From an uncultured Rhodospirillales bacterium (GTDB taxonomy: Bacteria; Pseudomonadota; Alphaproteobacteria; Acetobacterales; Acetobacteraceae): a DNA stretch of 35,627 nucleotides. Location of the stretch: contig CAIRTN010000039.1 in the NCBI GenBank assembly GCA_903881515.1, forward strand, positions 1 to 35,627, written 5' to 3'. The notes below the pieces were generated by a model, which was given only the letters and a program-made list of their open reading frames with translations, was not told the origin of the DNA and made no database searches. Shown piece by piece: positions 1 through 8,798 of this stretch; positions within the stretch are counted from its first letter, which is position 1; each line of letters starts with the position of its first letter. The translations under genes were made by a program, and so were the position numbers.

Positions 1-389
1 CGGCCGTCGCCGACCATGTCGACCACCTGCCGCCGTGCGCCGACCGGGGCGGTGGCCAGCAGTTTGACGCATACGGCCAGCGCGTCGCCCAAAGCAGTCT
101 GCCCGGCCGGGACCACGCGGGGCATGTTCTCGACCAGGTCGGCCACCGCCTGAACCTCGGCCTCGCTGGCCACGCGGGTCCATTCCACCATGACCTCCTG
201 CGCGCCGACGCCGGACCACAGCAGCACGGCCAGCAGACTGCCCCCTGACGGGCCGAGCGTCAGCCCGGCGGCGATCGCCGGGTCGCGCAGGGCCGCAGCG
301 CAGCCGCTGGCCATCATGGCGAATTCGTCCAGCGTCACCGACGAGGAACCGTCGAACGCCAGGATCAGCGCGAGATCGACATCATCCAT
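1..389 (-). CDS. DUF1194 / vWA-like domain protein (3' end outside window)
   Basis: The minus strand reads MDDVDLALILAFDGSSSV from an ATG at 389-387 and stays open to the window edge, so about 129 codons of the 5' part are present. The DGSSS stretch near residues 13-17 matches the DxSxS metal-binding (MIDAS-like) motif of von Willebrand A folds. The following segments (FAMMASGCAAALRDPAI, then VMVEWTRVASEAEV) have the layout of the DUF1194 family, which is of unknown function. Most DUF1194 proteins carry a signal peptide; none is visible here. A TTG three codons upstream (398-396) is an alternative start, and no clear Shine-Dalgarno sequence is seen. The gene is divergent from the CoA-transferase at 467. 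Family assignment is fairly safe; function is unknown. Confidence 0.7.
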   Translation of the reverse strand, partial: MDDVDLALILAFDGSSSVTLDEFAMMASGCAAALRDPAIAAGLTLGPSGGSLLAVLLWSGVGAQEVMVEWTRVASEAEVQAVADLVENMPRVVPAGQTALGDALAVCVKLLATAPVGARRQVVDMVGDG

Positions 390-466
390 GCGCGACAAAT
401 AGGGGCGCGCGGGCTTGAGCGGAAGCGGCAACCGGAGGATCATTCCGCCGAACACAGGAGGCGGCC

Positions 467-1672
467 ATGAACGACGCTCAATTACCGGAGGCAGACGCGC
501 ACGCGGCGTTGCCATTGGCCGGCATCACCGTGATCGACCTGACCCTGGCCCGCGCCGGGCCGATCTGCGTGCGTCACCTGGCCGACTGGGGCGCCAATGT
601 CATCCGCATCGAGCCGCCGGGCGATGGCGAGGGCGTGACCGGCAAGCGCGACGGTTTCGACTTCCAGAACCTGCATCGCAACAAGCGCGCGATTCAGCTC
701 GACCTGAAATCGCCCGAGGGCCATGCCGCGTTCATGAAGCTGGCGGCGACGGCCGACGTGGTTGTGGAGAACATGCGCGCCGAGGTGAAGCACCGGCTGA
801 AAGTGTCGTACGACGACGTCAACGCGATCAACCCGCGCATCGTCTATGGCAGCATCAGCGGCTTCGGCCAGACCGGTCCCTATGGTAAGCGCGCCGGGGT
901 GGATCAGATCGCCCAGGGCATGGGCGGGCTGATGTCGATCACCGGCGAGCCCGGCCGCGGGCCGATGCGCGTCGGCATCCCGATCGACGACCTGACGGCG
1001 GGCAACCTGCTGGCGATGGGCATCTCGATGGCGCTGTTCCAGCGCCACAGCACCGGCCGCGGCCGCTGGGTGCAGACCAGCCTGCTGGAGGCGCAGGTTT
1101 TCATGCTCGACTTCCAGGCCGCGCGCTGGCTGATTTCAGGCGAGGTGGCCAAGCAGGCCGGCAACGATCACCCGACCGGCATCCCCACCGGCGTGTTCCC
1201 CACCTCGGACGGGCATATCAACATCGCCGCTTCCTCCGGCCGGTTGTGGGAGCGGCTGTGCGAAACGGCGGGCCATCCGGAGTGGCACCAGAAGCCGGAA
1301 TGGAAGACGCAAGCGGACCGCAGCAAGGATCGCGTCGCGATCAACGCCGCGATCGGCGAGGTCACGAAGCACAAGCCGTCGGCCTACTGGATCGATGTGT
1401 TCGAATCCGCCGGCATCCCCTGCGGGCCGATCTACAACATCGACCAGGTGTTCGCCGATCCGCAGGTGCAGCATCTGGGGATGGCGACGCCGATGCATCA
1501 CCCGCGCCTGGGCACCGAGATGGTGGTGGCCAATCCGGTGCAGATGTCCGGCCTGCCGCGCGCGGTCTACACGCCGACCGCCGATGCCGGGCAGCATACC
1601 GACGAGGTGCTGGGCGGGCTGGGCTATTCGAAAGAGGAAATCGACGCGATGCGCGCCAAGGGGATCGTATGA
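467..1672 (+). CDS. CaiB/BaiF (type III) CoA-transferase family protein
   Basis: A 401-residue protein of the class III CoA-transferase family, which moves CoA between carboxylic acids through an aspartyl-CoA thioester. The N-terminus (LAGITVIDLTLARAGP) is typical, followed by the CoA-contacting stretch NLHRNKRAIQLDL near residues 68-80. The probable catalytic aspartate lies in IPIDDLTAG (Asp174/175). The length is normal for the family. The start is supported by AGGAGG just upstream of the ATG. It overlaps the next gene by four bases (ATGA at 1669-1672), so the two are translationally coupled. Pairing with a crotonase-fold protein suggests activation and processing of an acyl-CoA. The acyl substrate cannot be read from the sequence. 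Confidence 0.9.
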   Translation: MNDAQLPEADAHAALPLAGITVIDLTLARAGPICVRHLADWGANVIRIEPPGDGEGVTGKRDGFDFQNLHRNKRAIQLDLKSPEGHAAFMKLAATADVVVENMRAEVKHRLKVSYDDVNAINPRIVYGSISGFGQTGPYGKRAGVDQIAQGMGGLMSITGEPGRGPMRVGIPIDDLTAGNLLAMGISMALFQRHSTGRGRWVQTSLLEAQVFMLDFQAARWLISGEVAKQAGNDHPTGIPTGVFPTSDGHINIAASSGRLWERLCETAGHPEWHQKPEWKTQADRSKDRVAINAAIGEVTKHKPSAYWIDVFESAGIPCGPIYNIDQVFADPQVQHLGMATPMHHPRLGTEMVVANPVQMSGLPRAVYTPTADAGQHTDEVLGGLGYSKEEIDAMRAKGIV

Positions 1673-2469
1673 CGCAACGCTACGCCGACGGCAAAATGCT
1701 GGCCGAGATCGACCAGGGTGTCGGCCTGATCACCTTCAACCAGCCGGAAAAGCGCAATGCCATGTCGGTCGGCATGTGGCAGGGGCTGACCGAGATCCTT
1801 GATGATTTCGAGGCGAACGACGCGGTGCGGGTGGTGATCCTGACCGGGGCGGGGCACAAGGCCTTCGTGTCCGGCGCCGATATCAGCCAGTTCGAGCAGA
1901 ACCGCGCCAACGCCAACGCGCAACTTGAATACGACAAGCTGACCAGCGCCGGGCGGGCGCGACTGGCGCTATTCTCCAAGCCGGTGATCGCGCGCATCCG
2001 CGGCTACTGCCTGGGCGGCGGCATCGGCATCGCGATGCAGGCGGATCTGCGCATTGCCGCCGCTGACAGCGAATACGGCATCCCGGCGGCACGGCTTGGC
2101 ATCGCCTACAGCTTCGAGATGGTACGCAAGCTGGTCTCGCTGGTTGGCCCGGCGCATGCCCGCACCATGCTGTTCACCGGCGCGCGCATCGACAGCGCCG
2201 AGGCGCAGCGGATCGGCCTAGTCAACCAGGTGGTCCCAGATGAGGACCTGACCGAAACGGTGCTGCGGATGGCGCGGCAGATCGCCGACAACGCGCCGCT
2301 GTCGTTGACGGCGGCGAAGCTGGCGGTGAACGAGGCGGTGAAATCGGAAAGCGAGCGCGACGCGGCCGCGGTGCATGCCGCCGTGGCGGCCTGTTTCGAC
2401 AGCGCCGATTACCGCGAGGGGCGCACCGCGTTCATGGAGAAGCGCGCGCCGCGGTTTACCGGCCGGTAG
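1669..2469 (+). CDS. Enoyl-CoA hydratase/isomerase family protein with atypical active site
   Basis: A 266-residue crotonase-fold protein. The start at 1669 overlaps the CoA-transferase stop. The long open frame upstream of it is out-of-frame sequence of the preceding gene. Oxyanion-hole segments are present: KAFVSGADISQFE (residues 64-76) and GYCLGGGIGIAM (112-123). Aligned by eye to rat mitochondrial enoyl-CoA hydratase, the catalytic glutamates 144 and 164 correspond to Gly120 (GGGIGIAM) and Ala140 (GIPAARLG). CoA binding and oxyanion stabilisation are therefore likely kept, but classical water addition is doubtful. A decarboxylase, hydrolase or isomerase role is possible. It ends 4 bp before the convergent permease gene. 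Confidence 0.88.
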   Translation: MTQRYADGKMLAEIDQGVGLITFNQPEKRNAMSVGMWQGLTEILDDFEANDAVRVVILTGAGHKAFVSGADISQFEQNRANANAQLEYDKLTSAGRARLALFSKPVIARIRGYCLGGGIGIAMQADLRIAAADSEYGIPAARLGIAYSFEMVRKLVSLVGPAHARTMLFTGARIDSAEAQRIGLVNQVVPDEDLTETVLRMARQIADNAPLSLTAAKLAVNEAVKSESERDAAAVHAAVAACFDSADYREGRTAFMEKRAPRFTGR

Positions 2470-2473
2470 AAGC

Positions 2474-3298
2474 TCAGCGCAACGTGGGGTCCAGCCGGTC
2501 GCGCACCCAGTCGCCGATCAGGCTGACCGCCAGCGTGGTCAGCGACAGCACGACGCCAGGCAGCACGGCGATCCACCAGGCGTTGGTCAGGTAGCTGCGG
2601 CCGTAGCTCAGCATGCTGCCCAGGCTGGACAGCGGCGGCTGGATGCCCAGGCCGAGGAAGCTGAGCGCGGTTTCCAGCAGCACCACCTCAGGGAAGCCGA
2701 TGGTGGCGTTGACGATCAGCACGCCGGCGATATTGGGCAACACGTGGCGCAGATAGACCCGGATCGGCCGCGCGCCGATTGCGACCACCGCGGCGATGTA
2801 GCCGCGCCGGTTCACCGACAGCGCCATGCCGCGGGCCAGCCGGGCGTAGGTCTGCCAGCCGTACAGCCCGACCACCACAACAAACAGCGGCAGCGAGTTG
2901 CCGAAGAAACCGATCACGGTGAGCGCCACGATGATGAACGGGATCGCCGCCTGGGCATCGACCAGCATCATCACCAGATCGTCGAGCCAACCGCGGAAAT
3001 GCGCGGCGAGGAAGCCGAGCGTGGTGCCCAGCGTCGCACCGATGGTGGTCCCGGCCAGCGCCACCAGCACGCTGACGCGGATCGAGGCCAGCAGCCGGCT
3101 GAACACGTCGCGGCCCAGCTCGTCGCTGCCGAGCGGGTGTTTCCAGGTGCCGCCGAACAAGGCCGGCGGGGCCAGCCGGGCGCGCAGATCCATCGCCTGA
3201 TAGTCATGCGGCGCCAGCACGTGGGAGAACGCCACGGTCAGCACGATCAGCGCGACCCAGAGGAAAGCGAGCAGAATGATCGGGGGCCAGCGTTTCAT
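2474..3298 (-). CDS. ABC transporter permease, Opp/Dpp family (DppC-like)
   Basis: A 274-residue inner-membrane permease. The N-terminal membrane helix (PPIILLAFLWVALIVLTVAF) is followed by the family hallmark HPLGSDELGRDVFSR near residues 54-68. The cytoplasmic EAA-type loop (PEVVLLETALSFLGLG) contacts the ATPase. The start chosen is the ATG at 3298, which overlaps the stop of the upstream permease (ATGA, 3295-3298). The open frame extends further upstream but those codons lie inside the neighbouring gene. It forms the transport pore with the DppB-like partner and is energised by the fused ATPase further upstream. The substrate is probably a peptide or peptide-like molecule, from family knowledge only. 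Confidence 0.92.
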   Translation of the reverse strand: MKRWPPIILLAFLWVALIVLTVAFSHVLAPHDYQAMDLRARLAPPALFGGTWKHPLGSDELGRDVFSRLLASIRVSVLVALAGTTIGATLGTTLGFLAAHFRGWLDDLVMMLVDAQAAIPFIIVALTVIGFFGNSLPLFVVVVGLYGWQTYARLARGMALSVNRRGYIAAVVAIGARPIRVYLRHVLPNIAGVLIVNATIGFPEVVLLETALSFLGLGIQPPLSSLGSMLSYGRSYLTNAWWIAVLPGVVLSLTTLAVSLIGDWVRDRLDPTLR

Positions 3299-4224
3299 CG
3301 GTCCTCCTGCGCGGGGGCCCGCATCCGGGGGTCGAGCCAGCCGTAGAGCAGGTCCACCGTGAGGTTCGCCAGCACCATGGTGGTGGCCACCAGCAGCACG
3401 ATGCATTGCACCACCGCGAGGTCCCGCCGGGCGACCGAGGTGATGATCAGCCGGCCGATGCCGGGCCAGGCGAACACCGTCTCGGTGATCACCGCGCCGG
3501 CGACCAGCGAGCCGAGCAGGAAGCCGATCATCGTCAGCGTCGGGATCGCGGCGTTCGGCATCACATGCGCGCGCACCGCGTTCGGCCAGGAGACGCCACG
3601 CGCCAGCACGCCGCGCACATAGGGCTGGCGCAAGGCGTCGAGCATGGCGGCGCGGGTGAACCGCGCGATGCTGCCCATGCCGCCAGCGGCGATGGTCAGC
3701 GCCGGCATGATGATCGCCTCTGGCGCGTTCGCGCCGCCGCTGGGCAGCAGATGCCAGCGAACGGCGAGCAGCAGGATCAGCAGGATGGCGAGGAAAAAGC
3801 TGGGCACGGAATGGCCGAGCACCGCGCCGGTGACGACCAGACGGTCGAGGAGCCGGCCGCGGTTGAGGGCGGCGAGCACGCCGGCGGGAATGCCCAGGCC
3901 GAGGGTGAGCAGGAAACCGAGGCCCGCCAGCCGCAGCGTGTTGGGCAAGCGCTCGGCAACCACGGTGAGCGCCGGGCGGCCGTCGAGGAAGGAGGTGCCG
4001 AAATCGCCGGTGACGATATGGCCGACATAGTGGACGTACTGCAGCGGCAAGGGCTGATCCAGGCCCCAGTCAGCGTGGAAACGGGCGATCATCTCCGGCG
4101 TGGCATCGGTGCCGAGGATGACGATCGCCGGGTCGCCGGAGGTGCGCAGCACCACGAAAGTCAGCGTGACCACGATGCACAGGGTCAGCAGCGCCCGCAG
4201 CGATTTGCGCAGGATGAAATCCAT
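3295..4224 (-). CDS. ABC transporter permease, Opp/Dpp family (DppB-like)
   Basis: A 309-residue permease starting [19 protein letters not shown], with the classic DppB/OppB N-terminal helix. A periplasmic loop carries the WGLDQPLPLQY motif typical of the family, followed by five more hydrophobic segments. The EAA-like segment lies near VLARGVSWPNAVRAHVMPNA, and the C-terminus ends LLYGWLDPRMR, a characteristic DppB ending. The ATG at 4224-4222 shares one base with the stop of the ATPase gene (TGATG). The downstream DppC-like gene overlaps by four bases. It is half of the membrane channel of this importer. Confidence 0.92.
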   Translation of the reverse strand: MDFILRKSLRALLTLCIVVTLTFVVLRTSGDPAIVILGTDATPEMIARFHADWGLDQPLPLQYVHYVGHIVTGDFGTSFLDGRPALTVVAERLPNTLRLAGLGFLLTLGLGIPAGVLAALNRGRLLDRLVVTGAVLGHSVPSFFLAILLILLLAVRWHLLPSGGANAPEAIIMPALTIAAGGMGSIARFTRAAMLDALRQPYVRGVLARGVSWPNAVRAHVMPNAAIPTLTMIGFLLGSLVAGAVITETVFAWPGIGRLIITSVARRDLAVVQCIVLLVATTMVLANLTVDLLYGWLDPRMRAPAQEDR

Positions 4225-6011
4225 CAGCCCGCGCCCCCCGGGAAGTGACAGGCGACCTGCGCGCCGCCCTCGGCGGGCAACAGCGACGGGTCGTCGCTCG
4301 CGCAGACCCGCTGCGCCAGGGCGCAGCGGGCGCGAAAGCGGCAGCCGGTGGCAAGCGCGGTCGGGCTCGGCGGCTCGCCTTGCAGCAGGATGCGGGTGCG
4401 GCCGCGCCGGTCAGGGTCGGGTTCCGGCACGGCGGAGAGCAGGGCGCGGGTGTAGGGGTGTTGCGGGTTGGCGAACAGCGTCGCCGTGGGCGCCAGTTCG
4501 ACGATGCGGCCGAGATAGACCACCGCCACCCGATCGGCGACGCGGGAGACCAGGCGGAGGTCGTGGCTGATGAACAGATACGCCAGGTTGCGGGCGCGTT
4601 GCAGCCGGGTCAGCAGGTCGATCACCTGCGCCTGGATCGAGACGTCGAGCGCCGAAGTCGGCTCATCCAACACCAGCAGGCTGGGTTCCAGCACCAGAGC
4701 GCGGGCGAGCGCGGCACGCTGCCGTTGGCCGCCGCTCAGCTCATGTGGCCGGCGGTCGAGCGCCCAGTCGTCCAGGCCGACGGCGGCCAACGTGGCGCGG
4801 ACGGTTTCGCGGCGCTGGGCGCGGTCGCCGCCGGTGCGATGGATCAGCAGCGGTTCCTCGACCTGGGTGGCGACGGACAGGCGGGGGTCGAGCGCCTCGC
4901 CGGGGTCCTGCAGCACGATCTGCAACTGCCGGCGCAGCGCGCGGCGTTCGGCGGGCGAGGTGCTGCCGAGGTCGCGGCCGGCGAAGGCGATGTGGCCCGC
5001 GGTCATGCCGATCAGGCCGGCGAGCATCAGCGCGATGGTGGATTTGCCACAGCCGCTCTCGCCGACCACGGCCAGGGTCTCGCCGGCATCGATGTCAAAC
5101 GAGACACCATCCACTGCGCGCAGCTTCGGCGCGGCCGGCTGGAACCAGCCGCGCGGCTGAGCAAAATGCCGGGCGAGCCCGGTGACCCGCAGCAGCGGCG
5201 TGGCCACCGGCTTCGGGGCAGGGCGGTCAGCCTCCGAGCGCGGCAGGGCGGCCAGCAACTGACGTGTGTAATCATGGCTCGGGCGGGCGAACAGCGTGTG
5301 CACCGGCGCCTGCTCCACCACCTTGCCGTGACGCATCACCGCGACGCGGTCGGCATATTGCGCGACGATGCCGAGATCGTGGGTTACCAGCACGATGGCC
5401 AGCCCGGTCTCATCGCGCAGGCGGGACAGCAGGTCGAGCACCTGGGCCTGCACGGTGACATCGAGCGCGGTGGTCGGCTCATCGGCCAGCAGCAGGCGCG
5501 GATTGCCGGCCAGCGCCAGCGCGATGGCGACGCGCTGCGCCATGCCGCCGGAGATCTCGTGCGGGTAGGCGCGCAACTGCCGCGCGGGTTCCGGCAGGCC
5601 AACGCGGCGCAGCAGGGAGGCGGCCTCGGCTTCGGCGGCTTGAGCATCCAGTTCCGGGCGATGCAGGTGCAACACTTCGCGCAACTGGCTGCCGATGGTG
5701 CGCACCGGATCGAGCGAGGCGCGCGGCTCCTGGAAGATCATACCGATCGAACGGCCGCGCAGGGTGGCGATATCTCCGGCGATCGGCTGCCCGGCGAAGC
5801 GGATGCTGCCCGTGGTGCTGGCGTAGGGGCCGAGCAGGCCCATCACCGCGAGGCAGCTCGCGCTTTTGCCGCTGCCGCTCTCGCCGACCAGGCCGAGGAT
5901 CTCGCCGGGGCGGATGTCGAGATCGATGCCGGCGACGGCATCGACCACGCCGTCCGGCGTCTGGAAGCGGACGGTCAGGCTTTGCAGGCTGAGCAGTGGC
6001 GCCGCGGTCAC
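4224..6011 (-). CDS. Fused double ABC ATPase, DppD-DppF type
   Basis: A 595-residue protein with two complete nucleotide-binding domains in tandem. Domain 1 has Walker A GESGSGKS, signature SGGMAQR and Walker B LLLADEP. Domain 2 has [15 protein letters not shown] and LLVLDEP. Each domain ends in the oligopeptide-transporter C-terminal extension; the second carries the cysteine-rich [14 protein letters not shown] segment. The start is inferred as the GTG at 6011-6009, overlapping the stop of the solute-binding protein (GTGA). The roughly 140 codons of open frame before it read as out-of-frame sequence of that gene. The product powers the two permeases. Fusion of the two ATPases into one chain is a recognised variant of this family. 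Confidence 0.93.
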   Translation of the reverse strand: MTAAPLLSLQSLTVRFQTPDGVVDAVAGIDLDIRPGEILGLVGESGSGKSASCLAVMGLLGPYASTTGSIRFAGQPIAGDIATLRGRSIGMIFQEPRASLDPVRTIGSQLREVLHLHRPELDAQAAEAEAASLLRRVGLPEPARQLRAYPHEISGGMAQRVAIALALAGNPRLLLADEPTTALDVTVQAQVLDLLSRLRDETGLAIVLVTHDLGIVAQYADRVAVMRHGKVVEQAPVHTLFARPSHDYTRQLLAALPRSEADRPAPKPVATPLLRVTGLARHFAQPRGWFQPAAPKLRAVDGVSFDIDAGETLAVVGESGCGKSTIALMLAGLIGMTAGHIAFAGRDLGSTSPAERRALRRQLQIVLQDPGEALDPRLSVATQVEEPLLIHRTGGDRAQRRETVRATLAAVGLDDWALDRRPHELSGGQRQRAALARALVLEPSLLVLDEPTSALDVSIQAQVIDLLTRLQRARNLAYLFISHDLRLVSRVADRVAVVYLGRIVELAPTATLFANPQHPYTRALLSAVPEPDPDRRGRTRILLQGEPPSPTALATGCRFRARCALAQRVCASDDPSLLPAEGGAQVACHFPGGAG

Positions 6012-7579
6012 GCCTTGCGGGGGGCGGGCGGGGCGGAGAAGGCCTCCTTGCGGAAATCCATGTGCTCGACCGGGTAGGGCTGCCAGTTGAGGTTCTTGCG
6101 TTGGGCGTAGAACATGCCGACGGTGAACAGCACCGTGCCCGGCGGGTCGTCGTGGTCGTAGATGTCGAGCATTTTCTGGAACGCGGCATAACGGGCCTTC
6201 GGGTCCAGGCTGGAGACCAGCGTCGGACCGAGGGCGTTGAACTCGTCGTCGCTCCAGTATTTGTACTGCACCTGCAAGGTGCTTTCCTTGCCATAGCGGC
6301 GCCAGAGTTCGCTGACCGGATCGGGATACAGCGCGGTGTCGGAGGTGTTGGCGATGCCGCGGCCGGGGGGCGCGTAGACCTGGGCGAAATTCTCCTTCAG
6401 CACCAGTTCGACATTGATGCCGACATCCTTCCACATCGCGATCAGCGCCTGCGCGGTGGCGACCTCGTTGGGGTAGTAGTCGCTGCCGATGCAGCGATAC
6501 GGGATCGGCGTGCCGTCGTATTTCGACAGTTTCAGCTCGGCGCGCGCCTTCGCCGGATCGTAGGCGGGGAACGGACGGTCGGGGTTGTACAGCGCGCCGA
6601 ACGAGGGCAGCTGCATGCTGCGGGTGACGGTGACGCGGCCCTGCCAGAAGGTGTCCACCAGCAACTGCCGGTCGATCGCCAAATTCAAGGCGCGGCGGAC
6701 ATGCACATCGGCGAGTTGCGGGTTGTATTTTTCGTAGACCAGAACACGGTGGTTCAGGATCGGCCCGCCGACCACCTGCATCCTGGGGTCGCTTTCCACT
6801 GACTTGAACTGGTCGGGCGGCACTTCGGTGATCAGGTCGTAATCGCCGGCGGCGAGGCCGGCCATGCGGGCGGCGATTTCGGGCACGATGAGAAACTTCA
6901 CCGAGGCGGCGGGCGGCTTGCCGGCCCAGTAATCGTCATGTGCGGTCAGCGTGATCGACTCGCCGCTTTTCAGCTGGGTGACCTTGTACGGCCCGGTGCC
7001 GACCGGGGCGCGGCCCCAGGCATCCCAGTCCTTGGCGGCGAGAAACGCTTTTTTGCTGACGATCTGCGCGCCCCAGCCGGCGAGGCGGCGCTCGATCAGC
7101 GGGTCGGGCTGCTTGGTGATGACGCGCACCTTGTAGCGGCCGGTGGCCTCGACACGGTCGATGGTGCCCAGGAACGGGCGGCTGGGCGCATAGCCGCGCG
7201 ACTGCGGCGACATGATGCGCTCCGGGCCGAAGCTGAAAGCGACGTCCTCGGCGGTCATCTCGCTGCCATCGTGGAACTTCACGCCCTCGCGCAGGGTGAA
7301 TTCCAAGGTGAGGTCGTCGACGCGGTGCCATTCGGTGGCCAGCATCGGGGTCTGCTTGAGGTCGTGCAGATAGTCGGTGTTGATCAGGTAGTCGTAGATG
7401 TTGTCCTGCACCCGGTAGGAGACGTTGCTGATCACCAGGAAGGGATCGAGCAGGTCAGGATTTTCCTGCACCGCAACGACGATGTTGGGCCGGGCGGCCT
7501 GGGCGTTGGCCGAACCGGCCCAGCCGGCGGCGGCGAGCCCGGCAAGGGCGGCACGGCGCGTCAGCGGAAAGGACGTCAT
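6008..7579 (-). CDS. ABC transporter substrate-binding protein, family 5 (second of two)
   Basis: A 523-residue periplasmic solute-binding protein (SBP_bac_5). The start is the ATG at 7579, supported by AAGGAG eight bases upstream; an in-frame start 13 codons earlier lacks such support. The N-terminus MTSFPLTRRAALAGLAAAG has a twin-arginine-like signal, with probable cleavage after SANAQA. Family motifs include LTLEFTLREGVKFHDGSEMTAEDVAFSF and the GTGPYKV segment. It lies between the class V PLP enzyme gene (42-bp gap) and the ATPase gene (4-bp overlap). A second, only distantly similar binding protein is encoded two genes upstream in the same operon. The ligand is unknown. Confidence 0.92.
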   Translation of the reverse strand: MTSFPLTRRAALAGLAAAGWAGSANAQAARPNIVVAVQENPDLLDPFLVISNVSYRVQDNIYDYLINTDYLHDLKQTPMLATEWHRVDDLTLEFTLREGVKFHDGSEMTAEDVAFSFGPERIMSPQSRGYAPSRPFLGTIDRVEATGRYKVRVITKQPDPLIERRLAGWGAQIVSKKAFLAAKDWDAWGRAPVGTGPYKVTQLKSGESITLTAHDDYWAGKPPAASVKFLIVPEIAARMAGLAAGDYDLITEVPPDQFKSVESDPRMQVVGGPILNHRVLVYEKYNPQLADVHVRRALNLAIDRQLLVDTFWQGRVTVTRSMQLPSFGALYNPDRPFPAYDPAKARAELKLSKYDGTPIPYRCIGSDYYPNEVATAQALIAMWKDVGINVELVLKENFAQVYAPPGRGIANTSDTALYPDPVSELWRRYGKESTLQVQYKYWSDDEFNALGPTLVSSLDPKARYAAFQKMLDIYDHDDPPGTVLFTVGMFYAQRKNLNWQPYPVEHMDFRKEAFSAPPAPRKA

Positions 7580-7621
7580 GGCTGCGTCTCCTTGGTTCAG
7601 CGGCGCTGGAGCAGACACCGG

Positions 7622-8794
7622 TCAGGCATTGGCGGCAAGCACCCCGGTGACGATGTCGGCAAGTTTCACGTAATCGTCCCGATCGTTGTAGGCCTGGGCG
7701 GAAATCCGCATCCAGATCGCCCCGGCATTGGCGTTCAGCGGCACATCGGTGCCGGCGTGCAGCATGGCCAGCCGCAGCGCCAACGCGCGCTCATCGGTGG
7801 CGGGGCCGGTATCGGGCAGGCGGATCAGGCTCATCGCGTGCTCGGTGCGGTTGCCACTGCCGGTGGCGGTGCCCAGCCGGCCGGCCAGCATGGTGGCGGC
7901 TTCGGCGGCGAGGGCCGCGTTGCGCGCGCGCAGACCGGGCCCGCCCAAGCGGTGATGGAAATCGAGCGCGGCGGTGATTGCCATATAGGCGCTGGGGTCC
8001 CAGGTGCCGGTCCAGTCGAACTCGGCGAGGAAACCCTTGGTGTAGCCGTGCGAAATCGTCACCGGATGCACTTCCGCCTGCCGGTCCGTCCTGGCGTAGA
8101 GGAAGCCGCAGCCTTTCGGCGACATCAGCCATTTGTGGCAGTTACCGACATACCAGTCGGCATCGAGCGCGGTGACGTCGACGCTGACATTGCCCGGCGC
8201 ATGCGCGCCATCCACCAGCACCTTCACGCCGGCCGCATGGCAGGCCGCGATCAGCCGGGCGATCGGCAGCACGAGGGCGCTTTTCGAGGTGATGTGGTCG
8301 AGCACGGCAACGCGGGTGCGCGGCGTGATCGCCGCGGTGACGGCGGCAATGATGGCGTCGTCATCGGCCCAGGGGAAGGGGATCGCCACTTCCACCATCT
8401 GCGCCCCGGCGCGGGTGGTAACGTAGCGCACGGTGTTGCGGATGGCGTTGTAGACATGCGACAGCACGATGATCTCGTCATCAGGCTGCAATTCCATCGA
8501 CCGCAGCACGGCGTTGCAGCCGACGGTGGCATTCTCGACAAAGGCCAGGTTTTCGCCGGTACCACCCAGGAACTCCGCCAACCGCCGCGCGGCCTCGCGC
8601 AGCGCACCCGGCAGCACCAGCCGCATGAAGCGGCTGGGCTGGCGTTCCAGGCGGCGGCGCCAGTCGTCCTGCGCGGCCTGAACCACCAATGGCGTGGCGC
8701 CGAACGAGCCGTGGTTGACCGTCAGATAGTCCCAGTCGATGTCCCACTCGGCACGGATGGCCGCCCCGAGCGGCGGCGGATTGCCCGCTTGCAT
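7622..8794 (-). CDS. Class V PLP-dependent aminotransferase family (isopenicillin N epimerase-like)
   Basis: A 390-residue PLP enzyme of fold type I. The start at 8794 lies 4 bp after the stop of the upstream binding-protein gene; the longer open frame is out-of-frame sequence of that gene. Visible motifs are YLTVNHGSFGATPL at the N-terminus, the cofactor-binding aspartate in VLVDGAHAPGNV, and the Schiff-base lysine in NCHKWLMSPKG. The resemblance is to the isopenicillin N epimerase and cysteine-desulfurase-like branch. This group includes epimerases, C-S lyases such as EgtE, and desulfurases, so the reaction cannot be fixed. No signal peptide is present, so it is cytoplasmic. Its place between two binding-protein genes suggests it acts on the imported compound. 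Confidence 0.88.
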   Translation of the reverse strand: MQAGNPPPLGAAIRAEWDIDWDYLTVNHGSFGATPLVVQAAQDDWRRRLERQPSRFMRLVLPGALREAARRLAEFLGGTGENLAFVENATVGCNAVLRSMELQPDDEIIVLSHVYNAIRNTVRYVTTRAGAQMVEVAIPFPWADDDAIIAAVTAAITPRTRVAVLDHITSKSALVLPIARLIAACHAAGVKVLVDGAHAPGNVSVDVTALDADWYVGNCHKWLMSPKGCGFLYARTDRQAEVHPVTISHGYTKGFLAEFDWTGTWDPSAYMAITAALDFHHRLGGPGLRARNAALAAEAATMLAGRLGTATGSGNRTEHAMSLIRLPDTGPATDERALALRLAMLHAGTDVPLNANAGAIWMRISAQAYNDRDDYVKLADIVTGVLAANA

Positions 8795-8798
8795 CGGC

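Noticed and set aside
6012-6434. Upstream extension of the double ATPase frame
   Set aside because: The extra codons lie entirely inside the solute-binding-protein gene and read as low-complexity Arg/Pro shadow sequence. The protein similarity begins at the GTG at 6011.
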